From Rhabdophis nuchalis (lineage: Eukaryota > Chordata > Lepidosauria > Squamata > Natricidae): a stretch of DNA of 64,000 nt. This document shows, piece after piece, positions 33,214 to 44,094 of the stretch; positions within the stretch are counted from its first letter, which is position 1; every line of letters starts with the position of its first letter. Below the pieces are notes generated by a model. That model worked only from the letters and a program-made list of their open reading frames with translations, did no database searches and had not been told where the DNA came from. The stretch covers positions 19,444,119 through 19,508,118 of the forward strand of contig CM077648.1 in the NCBI GenBank assembly GCA_039707465.1. Reading direction: 5' to 3'. The position numbers and the translations under genes are program-made.

Positions 33214-33408
33214 CAGTGGTTCTCAATCTTCCCAATGCTGCGATCCTTTAATACAGTTCCTCATATTGTGGTGACCCCCAGCCATAAAATTGGTGTCTCA
33301 GTTCCTAAGTCCATCAAAAATATGTGTTTTCCGATGATCTTAGGCGACCCCTGGGAAAGAGTCGTTTGACCCCCAAAGGGGTCCTGACCCACAGGTTGAG
33401 AACCACTG
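33214..33408. mobile_element. SPIN-like non-autonomous hAT
   Basis: Ends CAGTGGTTCTCAATCTTCC and ACAGGTTGAGAACCACTG. Internal blocks TTTAATACAGTTCCTCAT, GTGGTGACCCCCAGCC, TGTGTTTTCCGATGATCTTA and GACCCCCAAAGGGGTC are those I recall from the SPIN (Space Invader) hAT family, which is known to have moved horizontally among tetrapods. It is 195 bp and non-coding. The flanks TTCATCTT and CTTTAAGG do not show a clean 8-bp duplication. Confidence 0.7.
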
Positions 33409-33517
33409 CTTTAAGGTTTTGGGTACATCTGGGATTTTAATACCCAAGTGACTTTTAATAACTATGCAGTGATGAAATTTGGTACCATATTGACTCAAGG
33501 ACATATGGCATCCCTAG

Positions 33518-33817
33518 CAGTGGTGGGTTCCGGATCTCGTTGCAACCGGTACGCTGTGATGAGGCCAGGCAACTACCTTGGGCACACGCACTGTGCATGC
33601 ATACACACACCACTGCCCTGCGACAAATCCAGCTGCTCGGCGGAGGTTGCACGGGCGCTGTGCACGCGCACGCAGTTGGCCTGTTTCCCTCAAAAAGCGG
33701 TAAGGAATGAAGGGAGGCGGGTGGGCCCAACGAGCAACCGTTCCGGCATGGTGGTTGTTGCTCCCAGTGGCCATCATTACGCCCGTACTGGGCTGTAATG
33801 CCCAGAACCCACCACTA
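33518..33817. mobile_element. hAT element (CAGTGGTGGGTTCCGGATC family)
   Basis: Left end CAGTGGTGGGTTCCGGATC, right end CCCAGAACCCACCACTA. The flanks ATCCCTAG and ATTCCTGG agree at six of eight bases. Relatives lie at 40560-40860 and 46846-47122. Confidence 0.8.
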
Positions 33818-34045
33818 ATTCCTGGGCTTCATTGATTAATTTTGAAAGAGAGGCAGCATTGAGGCTTCTTAAGTTTTACTACCTTAAATCAGTGTCTGCA
33901 CAGCCTTAGCTTAATATTGCCCTTAATTGGGACATACAGTTGTGCTGCAGTTATGATTTTTACATTTGGTTTGTGATTTTAGTTGTAGAATCCTGAACAA
34001 CAGTAAAGAAGATGCAACAGGATGGGAAGTTGACCTGAATCTGGT

Positions 34046-34380
34046 CAGGTAGCCCTCAACCTACAACCGCAATTGAGTCCAAAATTTATGTTGCTAAGTG
34101 AGAAATTTGTTAAGTGGGTTTTGCTGCATTTTACGATTTTTCTTGCCCCATTTGTTAAGCGAATAACTGCAGTTGTTAAATTAGTACCATGGTTAATAAG
34201 TGAACCTAGCTTCCCCATTGACTTTGCTTGTCAGAAGATCGCAAAACGGGATCACAGGACCCAGTTGTCAGGCATCCAAATGTAAATCACATGACCATGG
34301 GGATGCTACAACGGTCATATGTGTGAAAAATGGTCACAAGTCACTTTTTTCAGTGTCGTTATGACTTCGAGGACTCCCTG
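34046..34380. mobile_element. TA-type MITE (CAGGTAGTCC family)
   Basis: CAGGTAGCCCTCAACCTACA at the left and ACTTCGAGGACTCCCTG at the right, the latter followed by TA. Interior colinear with the 49474-49830 copy. Confidence 0.8.
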
Positions 34381-34414
34381 TAATTATCTTCCATGATTGT
34401 GTATTGTGCTTGTG

Positions 34415-34728
34415 CAATGTTGTCATACTCAAGCCCCGGGGGCTGGATTCAGCCTGCGGGGTGCTTAGATCTGGCCCGTGGGGCCGACCTTGAAACAGCG
34501 AAGGAGGGGCCCAAGCAGCCCTCCCAAGCTCCATTTTCACTGGTTGCAGGAGGTCACTGGAACCAAAATCCGAGTTCAGGATCCCACTTTTGTTGATAGA
34601 GCGCTCAAGCCACCACAGGCACCCGCCACACAAGTGACATTGAGCTGGCCACATATCCCCTGGCCATGCCGCCCCAGAGTTAAACAACCCTAATGCGGCA
34701 CTCAATGAAATCGAGTTTGACACCCCTG
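34415..34728. mobile_element. hAT element (long CAGGGGTGTCAAACTC family)
   Basis: Left end CAATGTTGTCATACTCAAG, right end GAGTTTGACACCCCTG. The flanks TGCTTGTG and TGCTTCTG form an 8-bp duplication with one mismatch. The interior includes GGGGTGCTTAGATCTGGCCC, as in the 3353 copy. Confidence 0.8.
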
Positions 34729-34739
34729 TGCTTCTGTAG

Positions 34740-35275
34740 TAGGATCAGATAAAATTTTAATATTTGTAATTATTTTGCAATCAAAGTTAATTGTAATCTT
34801 TTGTTTTACATATTTGCTCCTCTATTAAACAAGACGTTACTTGGAAACTTAAAAGTAAGAAGTAAAACTACTTTATACAAAGTAAAGTGAATGCAAAGGG
34901 ATTTCTATTAGAGCTTTTCCTAGGAACTAATTAAGTCCTGCCCAAGGTTAATTTAGCCATGTTTACTCAGTGATGGTACACAGCATTGTTATTTCCAAAG
35001 TGCTGGCTCTGAGAGAACCTCTCCGTATGTTATTTCTTTATTAAGTTCTTTAGAAATGAAACTCCTGACCCATAGCTGTCAGGCAGTTTTACAATCAGGC
35101 AAAATTGCTTCCTGTTATGAAGAGAAAGGACTGTTTTTTTCAGTAACTCTGGAATGTTGGATTAGCCATTCTGAAGCCAGCCTATTCCTGCGTGTAGGCA
35201 CCAGACTTATTGTAATGACACAAAGATTAATTCCCTTGATCCCTTCATTATAGATAGCTGCTTTTGTTTCTCTAA
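34740..35275. other. Intronic DNA, no feature recognised
   Basis: No feature recognised. Confidence 0.45.
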
Positions 35276-35279
35276 TGTA

Positions 35280-35420
35280 GTGTTCTTCAACCTTGGCAAC
35301 TTTACGGTGTGTGGAGTTGGCAACTGTTAGGGTGCGTGGACTTCAACTCTCAGAATTCCCCAGCTGGCTGGGGATTCCTGGGAGTTGAAGTCCACACACC
35401 TTAAAGTTGCCACAATTCAG
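35280..35420. mobile_element. Hairpin MITE with GGACTTCAACTC core
   Basis: Arms TGGACTTCAACTCTCAGAAT and GGAGTTGAAGTCCACACACC flank a CCCCAGCTGGCTGGGG centre. The outer arms GGCAACTTTACGGTGTG and CACACCTTAAAGTTGCC also pair, with one extra arm copy inserted at left. The core is shared with 5322-5456 and 52035-52169. Confidence 0.75.
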
Positions 35421-35424
35421 AAAT

Positions 35425-36055
35425 ATTTGAAATGTATCCATTAAAAGTGTTGTAGGTATCACTGACATTTATTTTCTCACTTCTCATCCTTTGGTTTATT
35501 GCATTGATATGCTCTTCCTGGACAATAATAGAAAGGAATCTTACACTTTGTGGACCTCTGAAAATGTTCCTTTATTTAATGTATGTGCCACCAAAACAGT
35601 GAAACTCCTGGAAGCTGCAGATGATTAATTACAAAAAAACATTGAAATTCCACAGTGCATCTTTTCATTAAGAACCCGAGAATATCGAAATTGGACAAGA
35701 AAGCATCTTGTTTAAGTTTTGCATCTAGATTTTTTTTTAAAGTTCAACATTTTCTTTCTTCAAAACTGGCCTAATGCTTTCATTGCTTTTGTTAACAAGA
35801 TGTATGTGCTTGATGTTTGTTGTCAATTATGTGTTTGATATGTCGGGTTTTATAGTACAGATTTCTTTGTTTTTGGTGTCAGGTGTTTGAATTTTGTGCC
35901 CCCCCCCTTTGCTTTGTATTTTATCTTTGGAGCTAAGGAATAATTAATAATAAACTTATTTAAAAGGAGTGGTTTATCAATGGGACCAATTTTTGAAGGA
36001 GGTGGTAAGTTCCCTTTACGGGATGTGCTCTCCAAGCAGAAGCTGGACAGCCAAA
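35425..36055. other. Intronic DNA, no feature recognised
   Basis: No feature recognised except a C-run near 35900-35909. Confidence 0.45.
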
Positions 36056-36061
36056 TTTTGC

Positions 36062-36240
36062 TGTTGTAACAGTAACAGAGTTGGAAGGGACCTTGGAGGT
36101 CATCTAGTCCAACCGCCTGCTCACGCGGGAGACCTGTAGTAGGAATTCGAACTGCCGACCTTTCTGTTGTTTCATTTTGGGGACCAGTACTCAGCAAGCA
36201 GACGACCTGATGGTCTAACCAGCTTCTTCCAACTCAGCGA
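36062..36240 (-). mobile_element. tRNA-derived SINE with CR1 tail
   Basis: The left part is the CR1 3' end in reverse (AACAGAGTTGGAAGGGACC), followed by a GAATTCGAACTGCCGACC block typical of a tRNA-like head in reverse. It lacks the CR1 coding tail seen in the other CR1 copies. The combination is that of a SINE that borrows a CR1 3' end for mobilisation. Confidence 0.6.
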
Positions 36241-36244
36241 CTCT

Positions 36245-36795
36245 ATGTATGTCCAGCTTCTATCTGCCCTTTCATAAATTCTAATGTAAACAAAAGTTTT
36301 CAGAATGTAATGTAAGAGGAATTTGGCACAAAGCTGTAAATGCAAATCTCATCACTTACTGTGCAACGTTGTTCATCCAGGCACTGATGTTTAAATCTCT
36401 TTTCCTTTTAATTAAACTGAGGCAGTTGATGGTTATAATATTTCTATTTTAGCATTATACAATGCAGAATGACTAATCGATACACCTTATTCACAAAATC
36501 AATGAAAGCATTAGGCCAATTTTAAAGAAAGGCTTTCTGAGCCAACTAGATCTAACTGGACACTTCGTAAGAAGAGAGCCATGTTCATTTGTGCTAACCA
36601 CTAATCAGGAGGGGTCTGGCAGAGCCTTTTGCAACTCAGACATTTATTAAAAGGCATAAACTTTCATTGAGCACAGCCCACTTCACCAGATGTAATAACT
36701 AGTGATTGGGACAACATGTAGACTTAAATATTTTGATTCCAAAATACGGGTTCAGATATGAAAATTTTGCAGGATAAGGAGGCTTTGGTCTGAAT
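36245..36795. other. Intronic DNA, no feature recognised
   Basis: No feature recognised. Confidence 0.45.
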
Positions 36796-36799
36796 CCAC

Positions 36800-37751
36800 T
36801 AGTGAAATTATGGCAAACTTTTTTTTGCTCCCGTGCCAAAAGCGGGGGGAGCGCAGGAGGGTCGTGCGCGAGCATGCCATACCCATAATGCTAGGTTTTG
36901 ACGACCACCTTCAAAGCGCTCCATGGCTCGGGACCTAGTTATATGCGAGACCGTCTCCTGCCCCATACATCCCTTAGACCGATACGCTCCCACAGAGAGG
37001 GCCTTCTCAGGGTGCCGTCGGCCGGACAGTGCCGACTGGCGACACCCAGGGGAAGGGCCTTCTCTGTGGCGGGCCCTGCCCTGTGGAACAACCTACCCCC
37101 AGAACTTTGTACCATCACTGACCTCCGCCTCTTCCGCCAGTGTTTAAAAACACACCTCTTCCACCAAGCCGGCCTAACATAGCCTCTGCTGGGACTAGCC
37201 ATAGATAGTTTTAATTTGGGGATTTTAATTGGTTTTAGCGCAGGATGGGGATCTAATAGGTTTTTAAATTTTGTATTGTGTTTTTGTATGTATTTTAATT
37301 TCTTGTGCGCCGCCCTGGGTCCTCTTGGAGAACGGCGGGATATAAATTTAATAAAATAAATAAAATAAAATAAAATAGGTGCCTGATCCCCCCCTGCACG
37401 TGCATGCATGCCCGACCAGCAACATACACACCCCTGCTTTTGGCACGGTTTTTTTTGCCTTCCCCAGGCTCCAGGGGCTTTCTAGGAGCCTGGGGAGGGC
37501 GAAAACAGCTTCCCCCCCCCCGCCGAGACGCCCTCCAAAGGGTGAAAAACAGTCCCACGGCTAAACTGCAAGTCTGTTCCTGAAGTTGTCCATAAGGCCG
37601 GTTTTTGGTGCGCCAAAACCAAAAAATGGCTTCAAAGGCCGCCGAAGTTAGCTGGCCAGCGTGTGCATGCGCGCTGGCCAGCTGACGGCAGTGCCTTGTG
37701 TGCCCTAACAAATGGCTACATGTGACACATGTGCCATAGGTTCGCCATCAT
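36800..37751. mobile_element. hAT element (CAGTGATGGCGAACC family) split by L2
   Basis: The left portion (TTATGGCAAACTTTTTTT, then GTGCCAAAAGCGGGGGG) and right portion (GTGACACATGTGCCATAGG, then TTCGCCATCATG) match the ends of the 57961 copy. The middle 36896-37378 is an L2-like LINE. The target duplication of the hAT itself is unclear. Confidence 0.7.
36896..37378 (+). mobile_element. L2-like LINE 3' fragment
   Basis: A + strand frame (36898-37182) reads FKALHGSGPSYMRDRL, LLRVPSAGQCRLATPRGRAF and GPALWNNLPPELCTI. This is a well-preserved C-terminal stretch of an L2/CR1-group ORF2, ending THLFHQAGLT. A 3'UTR ending GAACGGCGGGATATAAATT and an AAATA-type tail follow. It is inserted in the hAT element. 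Confidence 0.85.
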
Positions 37752-37754
37752 GGC

Positions 37755-38745
37755 ACTAGTGCATTTAGAAACAATTTTCAGGAGTCAGTATATTCTAAAT
37801 AAAGATATTGCTCAATAGACCTGAAATATGCCCGCTCTAAAAGTATAAATTTCTTGCCATGTGTTGACTTTGGTTAGAGCTCAGCAAGTACTTTCTTAAA
37901 TGTAGATATTTCCTAACAGCATAGTCCAGAAATAAGGTTTGCAGTTATCCTCTTCTTAACTTAATATTTATGCATTTTTTTCCTAATGCCTTTTTTAAAG
38001 CTAAAAAGCTCATAAATCCAGGTTATACTGCTTTAAAAGATATTTACTTCTGTGCCATCTGCTTCTAGTCTACCTTGGCTAATGATGAAGCGCTAAGATG
38101 GGTTAAATGTGGTTAGAACCTGAAGTACCAGGAAAGCCAAGGAAACTAGGAAATAAGGTAATAAAATTCTGGAAGAAAGTAAACTTTTTTAAAATTTATT
38201 GTTACTATGGAAAATACACTGATGTGTCCACGAAACCATCTGATCTCAAGCTGATGGGACTTTTCTGCAAGTGGATAAATCTTTGTGTGGGTGGACTAAA
38301 CGGATATAATTTTTTTCTGCAAGTGAACAGAGAATTTAAATGCCCCAGAGGCATTTTTTCTTCTGCTAATTTTCACAAGACAGCTGAGTGCACAAATGCA
38401 TTGTTTCTCTAGCCAGTTGTAGCTTTTATCTGTTACCAGAAGTTTGTCTGTTTGGCATGTTACAAGATAGGTGTGGCTTGAACTCTTACCAATGATTCAA
38501 TTGTAGGTGTGTGTATTATTCACACACACAATTATCTGTTGCACAAAATCTTAAAAGCTACAGTTTTAAATGTTCTACTTTATATACATTTGTAAGCTCC
38601 TCACTCCTATCATTCAATAAATTTCTATCATTAAATTATATATGCTTCTCTTATTATAGATCTTAAATAATCCATATATCTAGCATTTATTGCTGTTAAT
38701 CTATGGAAAGCATGAAAAAACACGAAGAATCCTATTCACTCTTTG
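37755..38745. other. Intronic DNA, no feature recognised
   Basis: No repeat boundary recognised. The 101-residue + strand frame at 38107-38412 has no recognisable domain and no flanking splice pattern that would support an exon. Confidence 0.45.
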
Positions 38746-38750
38746 ACTTA

Positions 38751-39121
38751 CAGGTAGTCCTCGACTTACAACAGTTCCTTTAGTGACCAATGGCATGAGC
38801 AAAGTGACTTATGGCTGTTTTTCAAACAACCATTGCAGCATCCCCATGGTCACACGATCAAAATTAAGGCTTGGCAACTGACTTGTATTTATGACGGTTG
38901 AAGTATCCCAGGATCATGTGATCACCTTTTGCAACCATCTGACAAGCAGTCATCAAGGAAGCTAAATTCACTTAATAACCATGTTACTAACTTAATAACT
39001 GCAGCGGTTCACTTAACAACTGGCAAGAAAGGCTGTAAAATGGTGTAAAACTCAATTAATAAATTTCTCACTTAGCAACAGAAAATTGGATTCAATTGTG
39101 ATCATTAATCAAGGACTACAT
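38751..39121. mobile_element. TA-type MITE (CAGGTAGTCC family)
   Basis: Left end CAGGTAGTCCTCGACTTACA after TA is close to the family consensus. The right end CAAGGACTACA is slightly worn. Interior colinear with other copies. Confidence 0.82.
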
Positions 39122-39137
39122 ATTTAGCAGTAGATAC

Positions 39138-39480
39138 AGGTAAAGGTTCCCCTCGCACATATATGCCAGTCGTTCCTACTGTAGGGAGCAATGGTCATCT
39201 CTGTTTCAAAGCCGAAGAGCCAGCGCTGTCCAAAGACGTCTCATGGTCATGTGGCTGGCATGACTAAACGCCAAAGGCGCACGGAACGCTGTTACCTTCC
39301 CACCAAAGGTGATCCCTGTTTTTCTATTTGCATTTTTACATACTTTTGAACTGCAGGGTTGGCAGAAACTGGGACAAGTAATGGGAGCTCTCTCTGTTAC
39401 GTGGCGGTCGGGATTCGAACCGCTGAACTGCCGACTTTCTGATCAACAAGTTTAGTGTCTTAGCCACTGAGCCACAGCAT
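39138..39480 (-). mobile_element. Sauria-like SINE
   Basis: Reverse-strand copy. Tail at the left (GTAAAGGTTCCCCTCGCAC), body CCGAAGAGCCAGCGCTG and CATGACTAAACGCCAAAGG, head at the right with GATTCGAACC (39412-39421) and TTAGCCACTGAGCC. Uninterrupted, in contrast to 19226-19628. Confidence 0.85.
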
Positions 39481-39484
39481 CCTT

Positions 39485-40460
39485 ATATATATAGCATTAT
39501 ATAGCATTAATTGACTCGTATTGTTTGTGAATACTTTAAAGTATACCAATCAGCTTCTACTCCACCCTTTGTCCTCACTTAGTGATGTTCTCATTTAGCA
39601 GGAATCTCTACCTAACTCATAGTTTCTGATAGAGAATGCAGATGATTAGTTGGCTTAGTTGGTTTGCTAGATAGCATTCAGAACATGGTACTATTCTCCT
39701 TGTACATTTATTTTAAGCTCAGCTTGTTTGGATACGGAGAAGATGACAAAGGGAAACAATGTAAGTTTGGCTAGCATTTATCATAACTTCTTAAAATAAT
39801 ACAGATGACTTGGTGCATGAGCTCTGGTGACATTTAGTCTTGCTGGCATTCTTTTTTCTCTCCTTTTAAATAGTTAGTTGGTATCACAAATAACATTGAA
39901 GTTAAATTACATGTTCTTTGAACTAGGAAACAATATACTTTTATCCAGATTGAATATCTTCATCTATGAATGCATTTAATCCCTAGAGGTTGATGGTATG
40001 TATGTCAGAGAAGACAATTTACAGTCAAGAATGCCCTACAGCGTCATAAATGGATATAGATATGGACAGGTTTTACCTATAACCTTACTGTGAAGCAGCC
40101 AAAGGAGTTGTGATATGGAAAGCACAATGAAATGGCAACAGATTTTAATATGTCTTATAAGTGAAGAAGCAATTCATGAATGAATTAAATTACTAAAATA
40201 GCAGGGGATCAGGTAATCGAGTGATCTTATTTTAATAATACATATAACTGAATTACGAAAACCTTTTCTTAAACAGATATTTGATGAGTGAGCAGCAGTT
40301 CCCTACTTACTATGGAGTATGATCAACTTAGAATATGATAAAGAGTTGATTAGCGCAATTTTTAACTTTCTGACCTGCTCTAAGGAAGGCCTTTGTTCTT
40401 GTTGTGGCAGAAAAATGCTTCAAAATACAGGGTATACAGTGGTACCTTGGCACTCATTTG
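39485..40460. other. Intronic DNA, no feature recognised
   Basis: No feature recognised. Confidence 0.45.
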
Positions 40461-40461
40461 A

Positions 40462-40530
40462 ATTTGAATTTTATTCGGTTTATATACCGCCCTATTTTCC
40501 CTGGGGGAACTCAGGGTGGTGCACAGAAAG
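40462..40530 (-). mobile_element. L2-like LINE tail fragment
   Basis: TTTATATACCGCCCTATTTTCC is the reverse of an L2-like 3' tail. Only about 70 bp are present. Confidence 0.5.
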
Positions 40531-40559
40531 ATAAAAACCCATCATTAATTGATTCTAGG

Positions 40560-40860
40560 CAGTGATGGGTTCTGGATCCCATTCCAACCGGTATGGTTGG
40601 AACAGGCCCGGCAGCATCCACATGGACAGGCGCAGCGCTCATATGCATCTTACCATCCAGCGACACCTCCGCGATGCTCCAGCTGCTTGCAGAGCATCGC
40701 ACAGGTGCTGTACGTGCCATGCATGGAAGTGCCGAAGACTTTAAAGACAGGTAAAGAGGGTGGGAGGGCCCTCCGGAGCACCGGAATGGAACGGTACCTG
40801 GTACTCTGGGCAGGCTCCGGTACGCCCATACCGGGGTGTACTGCCTGCAACTCACCACTG
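40560..40860. mobile_element. hAT element (CAGTGGTGGGTTCCGGATC family)
   Basis: Left end CAGTGATGGGTTCTGGATC, right end GCAACTCACCACTG. Flanks ATTCTAGG (40552-40559) and ATTCTGGG (40861-40868) form an 8-bp duplication with one mismatch. The long overlapping frames on both strands here are by-products of this element, not a gene. Confidence 0.85.
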
Positions 40861-41108
40861 ATTCTGGGAGACACTAAAAGTGTCTTACCGTGTGACACAT
40901 TTTTTTCAGCCGGGAAGGACTTTCTTCCTGGCCCTTTTTTTATGACAGTGATCTTTCCAACATGGCCAACTTCCTGTCCACCCTCTGTGGTCATCCGCTC
41001 TTCCTTTTGCAGTGACCTTCTTGGCATGGCCGGCTTCCTGTCTGTTTTCCACAATCATCTCCTTCTTCCCACCACAGCACACCAAGTACCAAACAAACAG
41101 GTACCAGG

Positions 41109-41347
41109 CAGTGGTGGGATTCAAAATGTTTTACTCCTCGGTCTGTGGGCATGGCTTGGCGGGCATGGTGTGGCTTGGTGGATATGGCACGGGAAGGTTA
41201 CTGCAAAATCCCCAATCCTTCCTCATCAGCTGGGACTCGGGAGGGGGTGGAGCTAGTCAGGGGTGGTATTATCAGTTCTCTGAACTACTTAAAATTTCCG
41301 CTACTGATTCTCCAGAACTGGTCACAACCTGCTGAATACCACCCCTG
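41109..41347. mobile_element. hAT MITE (AGCAGGTTCTGACC family)
   Basis: Left end CAGTGGTGGGATTCAAAAT, right end GCTGAATACCACCCCTG. Flanks GTACCAGG and GTTCCAGG, 8 bp with one mismatch. It is the reverse orientation of the 59523-59776 copy. Confidence 0.85.
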
Positions 41348-41359
41348 GTTCCAGGGCAA

Positions 41360-41860
41360 TATTTTTGCATCAAAATGTGTCAACTATCAAATTCTATGAG
41401 TTTTGAACTGAGGTACCACTATACAAAAATCATGCACAATTTATTATATAAATTACACTAAATGCTAATATTGGTTGCCATTTTATTTATTTATTAAACA
41501 AAATTTATCAAATTAATTTTGTTTGCCATTTAATTCTAAGCATTTCCATACTTGTTTGATTATGGTCTTTGCATTTTCCCAAAACGATATCATTTTCTTT
41601 GGAGGAGAAATTAATAAGACATACTGTGATTGGCTTATGAGGCTTGATTCTTTTTGGTTCATCTTGTGTATTGTACCATAGAATGGTTATTCAAAATAGT
41701 TTTTTTCTGGATCTTACAAATTTCGTATTTTGTGACAGTGTATAATTTACACACATGCTTTTACTGAATTGTAAGTAACAAAGAAGTACTGTTAATACAC
41801 TGATCATTTCATGCTAGGAAACACATTTTTAAGGGGTCTAAGGCACAGTGTGTATCTAAA
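41360..41860. other. Intronic DNA, no feature recognised
   Basis: No feature recognised. Confidence 0.45.
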
Positions 41861-41867
41861 TACAATA

Positions 41868-42028
41868 ATACAATAGCAGAGTTGGAAGGGACCTTGGAGG
41901 TCTTTTAGTCCAATCCCCTGCCTAGGCAGGGAACCCTATACCATTTCAGACAAATGGCTATCCAACATCTTAAAGACTTCCAAGGTTGGGGCATTCACAA
42001 CTTCTGGAGGCAAGCTGTTCCACTGGTT
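41868..42028 (-). mobile_element. CR1 LINE 3' fragment
   Basis: TAGCAGAGTTGGAAGGGACC at the left is the CR1 3' end in reverse; it is truncated within the ORF2 tail after GGCAAGCTGTTCCACTGG. Confidence 0.85.
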
Positions 42029-42184
42029 GGAACATATACTAAAAATAGTATATTAAACCATCCCCCCAAAAGACTGTTGTCAGAAAAAAATAATTTGCTT
42101 TAATTTAAATTTAATGTCATTAAGTCAAGTTAAATAAATAGTTTTAATGTGACTTCTCATGCCTTTCATAGATTCAGAGTTTTA

Positions 42185-42460
42185 GGGAATTTTCATGAGC
42201 CAAAGGCTGCACCCTGCCCTACACATTTTCGTCAACGCCCTTAGTCCTCTGAGTAACAACTACTTCAAACTGAACTTGACTCCTGGTGATTACATCAACT
42301 TGGTTGGTGGAGGTTTTTGTGCTATTGCCTTTTAAACATTTTACTCCCTTGTTTGTAGTCCTGGGATTCCTAACTGGTTACCGTGTCCTAATCATGTCTG
42401 ACCCTGCTTAGCCTATTTGAGTTCAATCAAGGTTGACTACATGCTGTCACCTGATGAGGC
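42185..42460 (-). mobile_element. 5S rRNA-derived SINE remnant
   Basis: At the right end CTGACCCTGCTTAGCC resembles the reverse of the 5S rRNA internal promoter, preceded by CTAACTGGTTACC, which fits the reverse of the next 5S segment. To the left runs a body of about 180 bp with ACTCCTGGTGATTACATC. This arrangement is that of SINE3/DeuSINE-type retroposons on the minus strand, heavily diverged. Confidence 0.5.
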
Positions 42461-42469
42461 CCTCTAACT

Positions 42470-42690
42470 AATAACTGGGATCAGAGCCTGCTTCCTTGTC
42501 AATTGTGCAAATAAAGAGAAATTGATACTAAAGATAAATTTGTCTTATCGTAAAGAAGGTTCTTTAACATACCTTTGCCTTTTATGTTCTCAGTCTAGTG
42601 ACAATTAAATTCTTGTAGCAGTAGCCTCTGGCATCAACCTTTCCCTATGATCAAAAGGGAGCTAACTGTAGTCTTCCCCATGATGGTATA
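42470..42690. other. Intronic DNA, no feature recognised
   Basis: No feature recognised. Confidence 0.4.
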
Positions 42691-42695
42691 TACAG

Positions 42696-43040
42696 CAGGG
42701 GTGAAATGCTACCAGTTTGGACTGGTTTGCCCGAACCGGTAGTAAAAATGCTGCCAGTTCGCCCGAACCTGTAGTAAAAAAGTCCTACTGGTTTGGGCGA
42801 ACCGGTATTTCCAATGATCAGCTGTGACACATGATTTATATTAGCTAGAAAGCAGGATTTCCTGCTTTCTAGCTAATATAAATTGTGTGGCATAGCACAC
42901 AATAATATAAATTGTGTGGCATAGCGGATCCCCCCCCCTCGCTGTTTGCTTACCTTTCAAGTCCGTTTTTGACGCTCTGTCCATTCGCGCGCTCATATTG
43001 CTACCATAACTGTAGCAAAGGTACGTTGAATTCACTCCTG
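42696..43040. mobile_element. hAT MITE (CAGGGGTGAAATGCTACC family) with internal palindrome
   Basis: Left end CAGGGGTGAAATGCTACC, right end TTGAATTCACTCCTG. It contains three GAACCGGTAGTAAAAA-type repeats near its left end and a 48-bp hairpin at 42835-42882. Flanks ATATACAG and ATAGACAA match only in part. Related to 50554-50796. Confidence 0.72.
42835..42882. repeat. Perfect 23-bp-arm palindrome
   Basis: Two 23-bp arms are exact reverse complements around a 2-bp loop (TT). The arm includes ATTAGCTAGAAAGCAGGA. A partial second copy of the sequence following it (AATTGTGTGGCATAGC) occurs twice, at about 42881 and 42910. Confidence 0.92.
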
Positions 43041-44085
43041 ATAGACAATATATTTAAAATACAATATGTATTTTAAATGTATTCGATAGTGCACATGTTT
43101 GCTAAACACTAAATATAGGTGAATAAAATTGCACTATTTGCATGTTCTTTCTTTAAATATCCCACGATAGTAACAGTTTCTCAAACAAATCACACACAAC
43201 TCCCAAGAATATTAAAGGAAGGCAATTAAGACTGGTTTTCCCCCCTATAGAGACTAAGGATTCTATTGGCAAGTTTCCCATATGTTTAAGTAACATAATA
43301 TTTGCAAAAGATATGGTAACTAATAGTACTTTGGGCTGAGCATAAGAATGGAACTTGAGGTTCCTTGAATATAAGACAGTAGTTTTTGATTTGGTGAAAT
43401 TGTAATCCCTGTCCTTGTATATTGCTTTCAAAACGTTCTGAGATCTTCGAATTTTGCATAGTCAGATATATGAGACATTCTTAGGAGGGGGAAGTGTTAA
43501 TATCTATATCAAATCTGGTATGGAGCCAGGATTTTCACAGTGACCTTTTAGTAGCAGTGTTTCATTATAAAGAAATAACACACAAGCTGCTACTTGTTTG
43601 AACTGCAGGACAAGAAACAAATTGTCATTAGAAGAAGCAGTCTCTTTTTATTATCTGCTTTTTGTAGCACAAAACATAGGAAGATGTAGAGATCAGAGAA
43701 AGTCAGTAGATTTTTATTTTTTGTTCTTAAATGTTATCGTCCTAATTTAAGCAGGTGTTTAAGTTTGTATTTGCTAGTTTGGATTTTTTTGTAAGTCACA
43801 TGAAGTCTATGGAGTGAAGCAGAGTAAAAAAAAACTTAACAATAAATACATTCTACTCAAATGCATTTTCTATTCTAAAGTTTGTTTTGCATGTGGAACA
43901 AGATTAACTTCATAAACCAGTAAGTCATGTTATTCCTACTAATTGAACTCCCCTGGGTGTAAATTTTATTCCAGGCTAATCACAGAAACTTGGCTATTTC
44001 TAATGTCTTCCTTGGCCTAAAAGCCCTCTATAAAGGAAATAAATTCGAGAAATAAAATAAATAAAAGCCTGTGGTTGTTTCTTGG
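43041..44085. other. Intronic DNA, no feature recognised
   Basis: No transposon ends or exons recognised. Confidence 0.45.
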
Positions 44086-44094
44086 AATTAAATA

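Noticed and set aside
36939..37711. 156- and 138-residue minus-strand frames
   Set aside because: Antisense shadows of the L2-like ORF2 tail and of the hAT in which it is inserted.
38107..38412. 101-residue frame as an alternative PDLIM5 exon
   Set aside because: No similarity to known PDLIM5 exons and no convincing acceptor/donor pair in the right phase.
40549..41256. 235-residue frame, the second longest in the window
   Set aside because: It runs through two different hAT elements (40560-40860 and 41109-41347) and the sequence between them; no recognisable domain.
42378..42450. 5S rRNA gene or pseudogene
   Set aside because: Only a diverged part of the 5S promoter region is present and a SINE-like body is attached; not a gene.
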